From Rhodoferax sp. UBA6134 (GTDB lineage Bacteria; Pseudomonadota; Gammaproteobacteria; Burkholderiales; Burkholderiaceae_C), in contig DIVK01000079.1 in the NCBI GenBank assembly GCA_002422455.1, positions 6,079 to 34,600 on the forward strand: a DNA stretch of 28,522 nt, given 5' to 3'. The position numbers and the translations under genes are program-made. Within the stretch, counting starts at the first letter, position 1; the number at the start of each line of letters is the position of its first letter. The notes under the pieces are model-generated. The model had not been told where the DNA came from. It did not search any database and worked only from the letters and a program-made list of their open reading frames with translations. Shown in pieces: positions 16,474 through 24,478 of the stretch.

Positions 16474-17133
16474 TTACTCCAGAACGAAATGGATGGGTAC
16501 GTTGAACCACATGGCCTCGGGCACGCCGCCGCGCCTGCCGGGTACGTAGCGCCAGCGCTGCACCGTGGCCAGTGCGGCGTGATCAAGACGATCGTAGCCG
16601 CTGGAGCGCCGGATTTCCGCCTTTTGCGCCACGCCGTCCGCGCCAATGAGCACCCGCAGTACGACCTGCCCCTGTTCACCGAAACGCTTGCTCATGGCGG
16701 GGTAGACGGGCTTGGGATTTTGCAGGTAGTCGGCGTCGCTGGAGGGCAACTCGACCCGGGGTGGGGCGGTGGGCGCAGCCATGGGCGGCAGTGCCGTGGG
16801 CGGAGCCAGCACACCCGTCGGCGCGTTGGGCGCGGGGGTGGGATCGGCAACGGCAAGTGGCATCGGCGGCGGGGACTCCATTTTTCTGGGCGCGGCCGGA
16901 GCCATCGGCCTGGGTACCGGTGGCGGCGGCTCGACCCGGGGCCGGGGCGGCTCGATGAATTCGCTGAGCACTTGCACCGGCACCACGGCTTCGACCACGC
17001 GCCGGATCAGGCCGGTTTGCATAGCCCACAGTGCCGCCAGATGCAACAGCACGACACCGCCGGCAATGACGGCGTGGCGGGACGGGACCCTGCGGGGGCC
17101 TGCCTGATGCGGCAAGGGCAAGGGGTATTCCAT
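16474..17133 (-). CDS. tonB: TonB energy-transducer protein
   Basis: The protein has 219 residues from ATG 17133 (MEYPLPLPHQ), with GGGGA upstream. The open frame continues 40 codons further upstream into receptor C, but that part is a shadow. An N-terminal TM anchor lies at about 20-40 (HAVIAGGVVLLHLAALWAMQ) with the His inside the helix, as in TonB. A Pro-rich periplasmic spacer covers about 52-140 (EPPRPRVEPPPPVPRP and similar). A C-terminal TonB domain (about 143-219) has YPAMSKRFGEQGQVVLRVLI and a VQRWRYVPGRRGG signature. It spans the periplasm to touch receptor TonB boxes. It begins 11 bp after receptor C, so the transducer, channel and receptors C and D form one unit. Confidence 0.94.
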   Translation of the reverse strand: MEYPLPLPHQAGPRRVPSRHAVIAGGVVLLHLAALWAMQTGLIRRVVEAVVPVQVLSEFIEPPRPRVEPPPPVPRPMAPAAPRKMESPPPMPLAVADPTPAPNAPTGVLAPPTALPPMAAPTAPPRVELPSSDADYLQNPKPVYPAMSKRFGEQGQVVLRVLIGADGVAQKAEIRRSSGYDRLDHAALATVQRWRYVPGRRGGVPEAMWFNVPIHFVLE

Positions 17134-17144
17134 GACGATGTCCC

Positions 17145-19439
17145 CTACTTCAGGCTGTAGCGCAGCTCGGTTTGAACCGAGCGCTGCGGTAAGCTGTGCC
17201 ACTGCCAGGAGGACTGGTTGCTCACGTTGTTGATGCCAGCACCCCACTCCCACCCTTTGGCAAACTTCCAGGCAGCCTTCAGGTCAAGCTGGTTCACGTT
17301 GGAGATGCCGCCATAGGTGTCGGGGTTGTCGTCCACATTCAGCTCGGTATTGAACTGCCGGCCGGCAAAACGCCACGTCGCCCCGAACAGCCATTCGGCG
17401 TTGGGCCGGTAGCCGGCCTGCACGGCATAGCGCTGCCTGGGGATGCGCAGCCAGGTCTTGCCCACTTGCGCGGGGTTGGCGGCATTGGCCGTAACCGTGG
17501 CATCCGTGAAGGTGGCGCTGCCCCCGATGTCCAGCCCCTTGACGGCCACGTCGCGCGACTGCCAGACCAGCTCGATACCCTGGGTCAGCACCCGGTCCAC
17601 GTTGCTCACGCGAGTCACACTGGGCACGACGGTGCTGTCGGTCTGGCGCAGGATGGTGTCCGTCACGTCATCCCGGAAGTAACTGGCCCGCAGCGTGTGG
17701 CTGTCCAAGTACTTCTCGGCGGCCAGTTCCAGTGAATCGGAGCGTTCGGGCCGCAAGTTGGGGTCGCTGGTGGTGATGTTGCTGCCCGTTTTGGTGCCGT
17801 TGAACAGTTCATCCACATTGGGGAAACGTACGCCCCGCCCCAGGCTGGCGCGCAGCAGCAAGTCATCACGAGCGGTCCAGGCCAGTGACAGTTTGGGACT
17901 GGCCGCGTTGATGGTGCGTGTGGCATAGGCCGTCTGCGCCACGGGCGGTCCAGCAAAGAATTGCGAGCCGTCATGCGATTCAAAGCGCTCCAGACGCACG
18001 CCACCGGTCAGCAGCAGGTTCGGAGTCAGGCGCCAGGCATCCTGGGCGTAAAGCGCGGTGATGGTGGTCTTGCCATAATAGTTTTGATCAAGCGCGGTTT
18101 CAGCGCTGCGCCAGTCGCTGGCTTTGTTCACCACGTTTTGCAATTGGTACTGATTGCGGTGCAGTCCGAACGTCAGCGCGTGCTTGCCGTCGCCAAAGTC
18201 GCCCTTGACCGGGGTGTACGTGCTTTGCACTTCAAAGGTGTTCCAGCCTGTGCCGTCGCGACGGGTCACGGTGCCTGGGCCGCCCTGGGCCGCCAGCGGC
18301 TGCGCCGTGCTGGCCTGGCGGTTGGCGTCACTCACGATCTCGTAGTCAGTCACCACAACGGAGGCATTCCAGCCGGTGGCGTGGCGGGTCTTCCAGGTCA
18401 GTCCCAACTGGCGGTGCGACTCGTCGCGCTGGCTCGGCGCAAAGGCGTCGGCGGGCAGCGTGAAACGGTTGACACCGTCGTTGACCACTCCGCTCCAGAC
18501 CGGGTTGCCTGCGGCATCGCGCAAATCCGTCTGATTGCGCACGGTGCTGTCGCTGCGCCATGTCGAGACCCGGCCTTCAATCGACTGGGTGGGTGAAATG
18601 TCATAGCCCAGGCGGATATTGAACGTGTCCTGTACCGAGTGGTCCACGCCGGTGGCGCCAAATACGGCGCGGTCGCGGCTCTGCGCATCTTTGTCGTAGC
18701 GAATGCCGGTCACCGCGGTGCCCGAGGTGGGCGCCAGAAAAGAATTGGCCGTCACCCCGCGCACGGCGTTGGCATAGCCCATCGGGTGACCCTCGCTGTC
18801 CTGGTGCTGGACACCCAGCGAAAACCACAGGCCGGAGGCCAGCCGCGAGGCCAGGCGCGCCGACAACATTTTTCCGGCATAACCCTCCGAGGTGCCGTAC
18901 TCGTTGAACGATTGATGGTTGTACTTGATGCTGGCAGACGCCTCCAGCCCAGTGGGTTTGCGCTCGGAGATGGCCAGCGTGGTGCCAATCGAGTTGCCCG
19001 GGTAAATGGCGGAGTACGGTCCGTAGAGGGCATCTATCCGTTCGATGGATTCGATGTTGACCATGTTCCAGCGCGGCGCATCGAACCGCCCAAGAAAGTT
19101 CGAAATCAGGTACCCGTCCAGATACACCAGGGCCCGGCCCGGCTGCAGCACGCCAAAGCTGCGTCCGCCGATATTGGCGTTGCGGTCGCCAAAGTAGCGC
19201 TTGCGCACGGTGGTGCTGGGCAGGGTGGCGGCCGCGTCTTCGGCATTGAAGATGTTTTGCTCACGCAACTGCTCCGCAGTTTTGCTGGCGGTGCTGTTGG
19301 GCAGGTTGGGGTCGAGCTGGGCGCGGGTCTCGGTCACGCTGATGGTCTTGAGTTGCGCTTCAGAGGCCACGCCCTGGGCGAGGCTGAAGACAGGGATCAG
19401 CGCCAGAGCGGCGACGAGAGGGAGCAGGCGAAAATTCAT
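17145..19439 (-). CDS. TonB-dependent receptor C
   Basis: A 764-residue outer-membrane receptor. A signal peptide covers about 1-21 (ending FSLA-Q), and LKTISVTETRA near 30-40 is TonB-box-like. The plug has IFNAEDAAATLPSTTVRKRY, GRALVYLDGYLISN, and ESIERIDALYGPYSAIYPGNS, followed by a barrel. ATG 19439 has AAGG eight bases upstream. It is a paralogue of receptor D (19480-21813), sharing the [NA]-F/A-x-AED-A-x-x-LPS-x-x-VRKRY-x-GD plug block and the DxLYGPYSAxYxGNS block. The C-terminus is RYSLK, without the usual final Phe. Gaps of 40 bp to receptor D and 11 bp to TonB show co-transcription. Cargo is not predictable; copper or a copper complex is inferred from the neighbours. Confidence 0.9.
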   Translation of the reverse strand: MNFRLLPLVAALALIPVFSLAQGVASEAQLKTISVTETRAQLDPNLPNSTASKTAEQLREQNIFNAEDAAATLPSTTVRKRYFGDRNANIGGRSFGVLQPGRALVYLDGYLISNFLGRFDAPRWNMVNIESIERIDALYGPYSAIYPGNSIGTTLAISERKPTGLEASASIKYNHQSFNEYGTSEGYAGKMLSARLASRLASGLWFSLGVQHQDSEGHPMGYANAVRGVTANSFLAPTSGTAVTGIRYDKDAQSRDRAVFGATGVDHSVQDTFNIRLGYDISPTQSIEGRVSTWRSDSTVRNQTDLRDAAGNPVWSGVVNDGVNRFTLPADAFAPSQRDESHRQLGLTWKTRHATGWNASVVVTDYEIVSDANRQASTAQPLAAQGGPGTVTRRDGTGWNTFEVQSTYTPVKGDFGDGKHALTFGLHRNQYQLQNVVNKASDWRSAETALDQNYYGKTTITALYAQDAWRLTPNLLLTGGVRLERFESHDGSQFFAGPPVAQTAYATRTINAASPKLSLAWTARDDLLLRASLGRGVRFPNVDELFNGTKTGSNITTSDPNLRPERSDSLELAAEKYLDSHTLRASYFRDDVTDTILRQTDSTVVPSVTRVSNVDRVLTQGIELVWQSRDVAVKGLDIGGSATFTDATVTANAANPAQVGKTWLRIPRQRYAVQAGYRPNAEWLFGATWRFAGRQFNTELNVDDNPDTYGGISNVNQLDLKAAWKFAKGWEWGAGINNVSNQSSWQWHSLPQRSVQTELRYSLK

Positions 19440-19479
19440 CGGGTTGCCTTGCGGGAATGAAGTGGGGGTCGTGGCGGGC

Positions 19480-21813
19480 TCAGAGGTCGAACTTCAGTTC
19501 AGCCACATAAGTGCGCTGGGTGTAGGGATGGAAAGCCCAGTAGGTGGCGTTGTTCAGGTTGTCGATGCCGAAACTGGCCGACCATTGTTTGGCGAACTGG
19601 TAGCGCGCCCGCACGTCGGCCACCAGATAACTGCTGACGCCCTGGTAGGTCGAGCCATTGGTATCGCTGTTGTCGAGCTGACCGAACTGTTCGCCGCTGT
19701 AACGAACGCCCAGGGTGGTGCTCCACTGCGCGCCGGGTTTGTAGGTCGCCACAAAACTGGCACGCCAGTCGGGCACGCGCGGTGCCCGTTTGCCCACGCT
19801 GGCCGGATTGTTGGCATTGGCTGTGATTTTTGCGTCGGCGTAGGTCAGGCTGGCGCTCAGGTCCAGGCCCCGGATGCCGACGTCGCTGGCCGAATACGCC
19901 ATCTCCAGTCCCACCGTGCGGATGCTGTCCACATTCTGGATGTTGGTGATGTTGGGCATCACGTTGAAATTGGTTTGCGAATAAAGCGCGTCCTGCGTGT
20001 CTTCATGGAACACGGTGGTGCGCCAAAGGCCGTTGCCCAGATCGCGCTCGGCCGTGAACTCGGTTGACCACGAGCGCTCGGGTTTGAGATTCGGGTCGTT
20101 GTTGACAATCACATTGGATGCAATGCTGCCCTGGTACAACTCGGCCACCGTGGGCATGCGCACGGCACGTCCGCTGGCGGCCTTGAGCGCCCAAACCGGC
20201 GTCAACTGGTAGGCAATGGCGAGTTTGGGGGAGAACGCGGTTTCGGTGCGCTCGCCCAGCCCCAGCACCTGGGTTGCGTTGCCGATCTCACCGCCATAGG
20301 CGCGCCATCGCTCCAAACGCCCCCCCAGGGTGACATTCCAGTCGGGGGCGAACTTCCAGTGATCCTGGGCGTACAGACTTTGCAGGGTGGTGTTGCCGTT
20401 GAAGGCCGAGACGCGGGCTGCGGCGGCGCCACTGATCCAGTGGCTGGTGTTGGACACCAGGGTGCGCAGGTGATAGGCCTCCTGCTGCAAGCCAAAATCC
20501 ACCACATGGGCGCGGGTGCTGTCATGGTCGGGCCGCCAGGTGCCCTTCAGGGCCAGGGTGTTCCAGCCGGAACCGCCCAGATCGGTGATGCGACCGGCGC
20601 CGCCACCGAGCGCCGCCGGCAAGGCCACCGTGGGCGAGCGCGCTTCGTCCTTGACGTAGTCATACAGGCTGGCGGCGACCTCCCAGTCGAACAATTTTTT
20701 GGTGTGACTCTTGACGCTCAATCCGTGAATGACGTGCTCAAGCCGGCTGCGGTTGGTCGAGATGTCGGTAGGGGCCAGCGTGTACTTGCGGCCATTGATA
20801 TTGATGTCTCCGCTGTAGACCGCATTGCCTGCGTTGTCGCTCAGGTAACTCACGCCGGTGCTGTCCGCCGTGTTGCCCCACCAGCCCAAGGTGTAGCTGG
20901 CCCGAACCGTGGGCGAGAAGTCGTAGGCCACTTTGACTTTCGCGTGCTCCTGCACGGTGTCGTACTGGGTGGTCGCCCCCAGCGTCAGCCAATCGGCATT
21001 TTGCGGATTCTTGTTCAGAATGGCCCCGCTCACCGGCGTGCCCGCCGTGCTGACCGCGCCACTGCTGACGAGCTTGGCCGGAAAGACCAGGGGCTGCCCC
21101 TGGCTGTCGAGCCGGTTGACATTGACGAACCAGGACCAATTGCCGTTTTTGTTACCCAGCGAGGCGCTGGCCTGGTTGCCGCTGAACGTGCCATCCGTGC
21201 CGTATTGCTGGTAATTGGACGTGGCGAAGCCGATCTTGGCATGCGCCTCGAACCGGGTCGGCATGCGCGTTTGGTAATCCACCACGGCGCCGACCGAGTT
21301 GCCCGAGTAGGCGGCGGAGTACGGACCATAGAGAACGTCCACGCGCTCGATTTCTTCCGGCGTCACCAGACCCCAGCGCGGGGTGTAGAAGGCCCCGTTG
21401 CCCAGCAGGTTGCTGAGTGGAATACCGTCGGCGAACACCAGCGAGCGCGCACTGCGGTCGGTGCCGCTGGCGCGCGAGGCCAGCACGGCGTGGTTGTAGT
21501 CGCCGATGTAGCGCTTGCGCACGTTCAGGCTGGGCAGGTATTTGAGCGCGTCTTCAGCATCGAAGGCGTTGACAGTCTGTTCGATCTGCTCGCGCACGAC
21601 ACCTTCGATGGTGGTGGGAATCTGGGTCGGTAGCGAGGTGGGGCGGTCGCTGTTGACCGTGACGGTGCCCAGCGACTTGACCGGCGCATCACTCGCGGCG
21701 GGCGTGGCAGGTGTGGCGGTTTGCGGCCCGGTTTGGGCAGCAACGGGGAAAACCGCAGAAAAAGAAACAGGAAAGGCCACGGCCAGCGCCAGGGCGATGT
21801 GATTTTTCCGCAT
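19480..21813 (-). CDS. TonB-dependent receptor D
   Basis: A 777-residue receptor. ATG 21813 is preceded by GGAGA at a spacing of seven. A signal peptide covers about 1-27 (MRKNHIALALAVAFPVSFSA through PVAAQ), followed by an Ala/Pro/Thr linker, then KSLGTVTVNSDRP as TonB-box region. The plug has VNAFDAEDALKYLPSLNVRK, RSLVFADGIPLSN and EEIERVDVLYGPYSAAYSGN. The barrel ends in VAELKFDL. It is a diverged paralogue of receptor C encoded next to it. It sits 78 bp after CruR-like uORF 4, so it is the first transporter gene behind that predicted gate. No OprC-type CxxxM motif is seen in the plug, so the copper would have to be recognised differently or as a complex. Confidence 0.9.
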   Translation of the reverse strand: MRKNHIALALAVAFPVSFSAVFPVAAQTGPQTATPATPAASDAPVKSLGTVTVNSDRPTSLPTQIPTTIEGVVREQIEQTVNAFDAEDALKYLPSLNVRKRYIGDYNHAVLASRASGTDRSARSLVFADGIPLSNLLGNGAFYTPRWGLVTPEEIERVDVLYGPYSAAYSGNSVGAVVDYQTRMPTRFEAHAKIGFATSNYQQYGTDGTFSGNQASASLGNKNGNWSWFVNVNRLDSQGQPLVFPAKLVSSGAVSTAGTPVSGAILNKNPQNADWLTLGATTQYDTVQEHAKVKVAYDFSPTVRASYTLGWWGNTADSTGVSYLSDNAGNAVYSGDININGRKYTLAPTDISTNRSRLEHVIHGLSVKSHTKKLFDWEVAASLYDYVKDEARSPTVALPAALGGGAGRITDLGGSGWNTLALKGTWRPDHDSTRAHVVDFGLQQEAYHLRTLVSNTSHWISGAAAARVSAFNGNTTLQSLYAQDHWKFAPDWNVTLGGRLERWRAYGGEIGNATQVLGLGERTETAFSPKLAIAYQLTPVWALKAASGRAVRMPTVAELYQGSIASNVIVNNDPNLKPERSWSTEFTAERDLGNGLWRTTVFHEDTQDALYSQTNFNVMPNITNIQNVDSIRTVGLEMAYSASDVGIRGLDLSASLTYADAKITANANNPASVGKRAPRVPDWRASFVATYKPGAQWSTTLGVRYSGEQFGQLDNSDTNGSTYQGVSSYLVADVRARYQFAKQWSASFGIDNLNNATYWAFHPYTQRTYVAELKFDL

Positions 21814-21891
21814 GGGAAATCTCCAGAAATATCAATCAAACCAGCCCCCAGCCCTCATGCAGTGGGCGGAAGACGCTATGGATTCAATAAT
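21814..21891 (-). promoter_or_regulatory. Leader between CruR-like uORF 4 and receptor D
   Basis: A 78-bp gap. Just after the uORF 4 stop it carries the motif shared with the uORF 3 leader (21894-21872). A G/C-rich GAGGGCTGGGGGCTGG stretch then leads to the GGAGA ribosome site. No intrinsic terminator is visible. Confidence 0.4.
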
Positions 21892-22251
21892 TCAGGAGAA
21901 AGCGGGAGGGCCGCGCGCCGGCAGGGGCGCGGCGGTGAGCGATGCAATGCGGGCCGCCGGGATGCTTTGCAGCACATGGGCCAAAGGTTGCACCGGCTCG
22001 GCATGCAGACGCGCCACGGGAGGCGGCGCACTGCTGGTGGCGCACAGGGGGCAATCCAGCGTGTGGAGGGAGACTTCCTTGCTGCCGCCATCGTCTGTCT
22101 TGACCAGCATCTTGACCATACCCGCGCCCGAGCAGATCAGCTCCATGGCCTGCGGCTTGACGATGGGCGAGGCAATCGCCACTCCGATGGACAACGCAAA
22201 CCACACCAGCACGAAGCGGGCGATGCGGTGAGCGTTGCGCAAGGATTGCAT
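21892..22251 (-). CDS. DUF2946 / CruR-like copper-sensing upstream ORF 4
   Basis: The protein has 119 residues from ATG 22251; no clear ribosome site precedes it. A hydrophobic segment covers about 12-28 (RFVLVWFALSIGVAIAS). It has Cys40 (MELICSG), DC67-PL-C70 and a C-terminal R113-G-P-P116 followed by three residues (AFS). It is clearly diverged from the other three copies but keeps the same order: hydrophobic segment, single Cys, CxxC, RGPP near the stop. It has no duplicate-like DNA identity with them. By family knowledge it acts as a nascent-chain copper sensor for the genes behind it, starting with receptors D and C. It follows the Tat-exported three-Cys gene by 60 bp. Confidence 0.82.
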   Translation of the reverse strand: MQSLRNAHRIARFVLVWFALSIGVAIASPIVKPQAMELICSGAGMVKMLVKTDDGGSKEVSLHTLDCPLCATSSAPPPVARLHAEPVQPLAHVLQSIPAARIASLTAAPLPARGPPAFS

Positions 22252-22287
22252 GGTGGCGATTATGACAGTTTGGTGATGCGGCTGGAT

Positions 22288-22315
22288 TTTCTACCGGTAA
22301 GGTGCCAGGTCTCAA
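22288..22315 (-). promoter_or_regulatory. Possible promoter for CruR-like uORF 4 with a dyad in the spacer
   Basis: On the minus strand TTGAGA (22315-22310) and TAGAAA (22293-22288) are 16 bp apart, giving a start about 30 bases before the uORF 4 ATG. The spacer contains the perfect palindrome TACCGGTA (22299-22292), which could be an operator. Both hexamers are imperfect and the -35 overlaps the upstream stop codon, so this is tentative. Confidence 0.3.
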
Positions 22316-22668
22316 CCCAATGCCGGCCACTTCACCCACTGTGGCATCACGTGATCCGGTGAAGTCATTTTCTGAAAATTCGGGCTCGCCGGATTGTTGC
22401 AAGTCCCTAACGACGAAGCCAGCACGCTGCCCTTCTCCGCCTTGCGCGAACCGCCCCAGAACACACAGGTGGCGCAGGCTTTCTCGCTGCCCGTGAAGCG
22501 GACACCTCCGGCTTCGGGGCTGCCGGGCATGCCATGCCCCGCGTGTCCGGTTGCCAGAGCCGGCCCCGAGACCGCCGCCGTCATTACAGCCGCTACCGCC
22601 GCCGCGCCGCTTCCGACGAAACGGCGGCGGGGTGAGTCGATGGGTGATGTCTGGATTTTGTCGTTCAT
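22312..22668 (-). CDS. Small Tat-exported His/Cys protein, unknown function
   Basis: The protein has 118 residues from ATG 22668, with AAGGAG seven bases upstream, the best ribosome site in the island. A twin-arginine signal (R14-R-R-F-V, then GSGAAAVAAVMTAAVSG) probably ends near ALA-T40. The mature part is about 78 residues: GHAGHGM (His42, His45, Met47), then C65-x2-C68 followed by VFWGGSRK, GTC90NNPASPNFQK, and DHVM (His106, Met108). It resembles a small metal-site protein. High-potential iron-sulfur proteins are also Tat-exported, but they need four cysteines and only three are present. I infer copper binding from the Cys/His/Met content and position at the head of the run. It is probably the first gene of the long transcript. 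Confidence 0.75.
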   Translation of the reverse strand: MNDKIQTSPIDSPRRRFVGSGAAAVAAVMTAAVSGPALATGHAGHGMPGSPEAGGVRFTGSEKACATCVFWGGSRKAEKGSVLASSLGTCNNPASPNFQKMTSPDHVMPQWVKWPALG

Positions 22669-22761
22669 GTCGCTACTCCTTGAGCATTGCTGGAAAGGTG
22701 ACCCGAATTGGCCTCGAGAATCCGCAGTCTGCGAACCCGCCGCAGGCCACCGACCATTTTC

Positions 22762-22790
22762 AGTCTAGCAAGCAATACCCATGACCTCAA
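22762..22790 (-). promoter_or_regulatory. Sigma70-like promoter at the head of the copper run
   Basis: On the minus strand TTGAGG (22790-22785) and TAGACT (22767-22762) are separated by exactly 17 bp, each matching consensus at four of six positions. Transcription would start near 22755, leaving an untranslated leader of roughly 85 bases before the first gene of the island. No other pair of similar quality is seen between 22669 and 23012. Confidence 0.5.
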
Positions 22791-22811
22791 GAGAGCCGAC
22801 CCTTCCTTTCA

Positions 22812-22825
22812 TTGATTTATGTCAA
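22812..22825. promoter_or_regulatory. FNR/ANR/DNR-type binding site
   Basis: TTGATTTATGTCAA fits the FNR-family consensus TTGAT-N4-ATCAA with one change, and fits the FixK/DNR form TTGA-N6-TCAA exactly. Its centre (22818.5) lies about 63 bp upstream of the predicted leftward start, a spacing typical of class I activation (about -61.5). It could alternatively serve the rightward TraR/DksA-type gene, but I see no -10 at the matching distance there. Confidence 0.6.
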
Positions 22826-23012
22826 CTGACCCCTTGTTTTTTTACACCTGCTTGCCGTCCGGCATACCTTCGCCACGGCAGGGCCGGTCAGGATCCTGTC
22901 GCCGCAGGCAGCGTTCGGTGACCAGGCATTCCGGACAATTGACCTCCGTCAAAGACTTGTCCTTTTTGATGGCGCATGATGCACGCATTGACTTTGAATG
23001 GAGACGCTTTTC

Positions 23013-23366
23013 ATGACCACCCAACTTACAGCCCCTTTCAAAGCACAGTTGCTCGCCCGGCGCGCCGGTCTGCTGGAGCAGCTCGCCACCCTGCGCGGGG
23101 GGGCGGTCGGGCGTGCCGAAGCCTCGGCCGAGCATTTCGGGCGGCCCGAGGACTCCACCGCACAGGTGAGCAGTGCGCGCGATCTCGAATTCGCACTGGA
23201 TGAACATGAAACCGCCGAGCTCAGAGAGATAGACGCAGCGCTCAACCGCATGGAAGCCGGCACCTATGGCCGGTGCATCGACTGCGGCGTGGAGATCTCC
23301 GCCGCCCGGCTTCACGCCGCACCGGAGGCGCCGCGCTGCATCACCTGTCAGGAAAAGGTCGAGTAG
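23013..23366 (+). CDS. TraR/DksA-type zinc-finger protein
   Basis: The protein has 117 residues from ATG 23013, with GGAGA eight bases upstream; ATG 22998 in frame lacks a ribosome site. The helical N-terminal region is FKAQLLARRAGLLEQLATLR, then DLEFALDEHETAELREIDAALNRMEAGTYGRC, the typical DksA-superfamily segment that leads into the finger. Zinc ligands are C88-x2-C91-x17-C109-x2-C112. Such short DksA-like proteins bind RNA polymerase in the secondary channel or are of unknown role. It is transcribed divergently from the copper run and ends 14 bp from the convergent FAH-family gene. It is shorter than classical DksA (about 150 residues), so it should not be called dksA. Confidence 0.88.
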   Translation: MTTQLTAPFKAQLLARRAGLLEQLATLRGGAVGRAEASAEHFGRPEDSTAQVSSARDLEFALDEHETAELREIDAALNRMEAGTYGRCIDCGVEISAARLHAAPEAPRCITCQEKVE

Positions 23367-23380
23367 TCCCCCGTTGAGAT

Positions 23381-24394
23381 TCAGCGCGGCGCGGTGGCGC
23401 TGCCGGGGGACACGATAGTTTGCTCGATCGCGCCGAACAGGCTTTGGCCGTCGCGACCCTTCATGTCGATCCGGATGGTGTCGCCGTACTTCATGAACGC
23501 GGTGACGGGCTTGCCGTCCTGCAGGGTCTCCATCGCACGTTTTTCTGCGATGCAGCTGAAGCCCTGGCTGCTGTCCTGGTTGCTGACGGCGCCCGCGCCG
23601 ATGATGGCGCCGGCACGCACGTGGCGCGTTGTGCAGAGGTGGGCGATCAACTGCCCGAAGTGAAAAGTCATCTCGGGGCCGGTCTCGCACATGCCCACCT
23701 TGCGGCCATTCCAGGTGCTTTGCAAGGTCAGATGCACGCGTCCCTTGTCCCAGGCACTCTCACCATTGAACGTCAACTCATCCAGGGTTAGCGCCACCGG
23801 ACTGAAGGCGGTGGCCGGCCGGCCCTGAACAAACCCGTGGCCGGTGGTTCGCTCCGTCGCCATGCGCTGGCGCAAACCCACCGCATTGGCCAGCATCATC
23901 AGGCGAATGCCGTCCAGCGCCTGCGCCGGGGTGCTGCCGCGGCACACGTCGCCGGCAATGACTGCCATCCCGGCTTCGAAGTCGATGCCGTCCGCCTCGC
24001 TGCCGCACACCACGTCATCGCAAGGCCCCAGAAAATCGTCGCTGCCGCCCTGGTACATCAGTGGGGCAGTCTCGCAGCCCATGGGCATTTCCAAACCGTC
24101 GGCCTGGCGCACCCGTGCTTCGTGGTTGAGGTAGGCTGTGCCGTGTGCCCACTGGTAGGCGCGCGGCAAGGGTGCCATGCATTGGCGGGGGTCGAACGGG
24201 AAGGCATGGCGGGCCTTGCCGCTGTTGAGCAGGTCCGACAGGTCCTGCAACTGGGGCGCCATGAAGTTCCAGTCGTCCAACACCTGCTGCAACTGGTTGG
24301 CGATGCCGGTCGCATAATGCGCAGTGCCCAGGTCGCGGGCAACAATGACCAGCTGACCGTCGCGCGAGCCGTCTTTGTAAGTGGCAAGTTTCAT
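23381..24394 (-). CDS. Fumarylacetoacetate hydrolase-family protein
   Basis: The protein has 337 residues from ATG 24394 (MKLATYKDGSRDGQLVIV). The N-terminal domain carries LPRAYQWAHGTAYLNHEARVR. The catalytic fold includes YQGGSDDFLGPCDD, then a GSEADGIDFEAGMAVIAGDV segment with acidic residues at E133, D138 and E140 likely forming the Mg2+ site, followed by RPATAFSPVALTLDEL, GPEMTFHFGQLIAHLCTTR and GAIIGAGAVSNQDSSQGFSC. Family members hydrolyse C-C bonds in fumarylacetoacetate and fumarylpyruvate, or decarboxylate oxaloacetate-like compounds; this subtype is common in betaproteobacteria without a proven substrate. The frame is open 18 codons upstream of the chosen start, but similarity begins at MKLATY. 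No aromatic-degradation genes are nearby. Confidence 0.9.
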   Translation of the reverse strand: MKLATYKDGSRDGQLVIVARDLGTAHYATGIANQLQQVLDDWNFMAPQLQDLSDLLNSGKARHAFPFDPRQCMAPLPRAYQWAHGTAYLNHEARVRQADGLEMPMGCETAPLMYQGGSDDFLGPCDDVVCGSEADGIDFEAGMAVIAGDVCRGSTPAQALDGIRLMMLANAVGLRQRMATERTTGHGFVQGRPATAFSPVALTLDELTFNGESAWDKGRVHLTLQSTWNGRKVGMCETGPEMTFHFGQLIAHLCTTRHVRAGAIIGAGAVSNQDSSQGFSCIAEKRAMETLQDGKPVTAFMKYGDTIRIDMKGRDGQSLFGAIEQTIVSPGSATAPR

Positions 24395-24478
24395 ATCGGA
24401 TCGGGGGAAAGGGACAAGCGGAACTGACCGCTTGCTAAACTGATTCAATTCATCAGAACGTTCGAAATTCTAGTGGCC

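Noticed and set aside
20359..21633. A 424-codon open frame on the plus strand opposite receptor D
   Set aside because: Shadow of the receptor gene, Gly/Arg/Val-rich with no domain.
22312..22668. High-potential iron-sulfur protein
   Set aside because: The Tat signal and size fit, but only three cysteines are present where four are required for the 4Fe-4S cluster.
22842..23690. A 282-codon minus-strand open frame crossing the TraR/DksA-type gene
   Set aside because: It overlaps two real genes, is Arg/Cys-rich, and has no ribosome site or family match.
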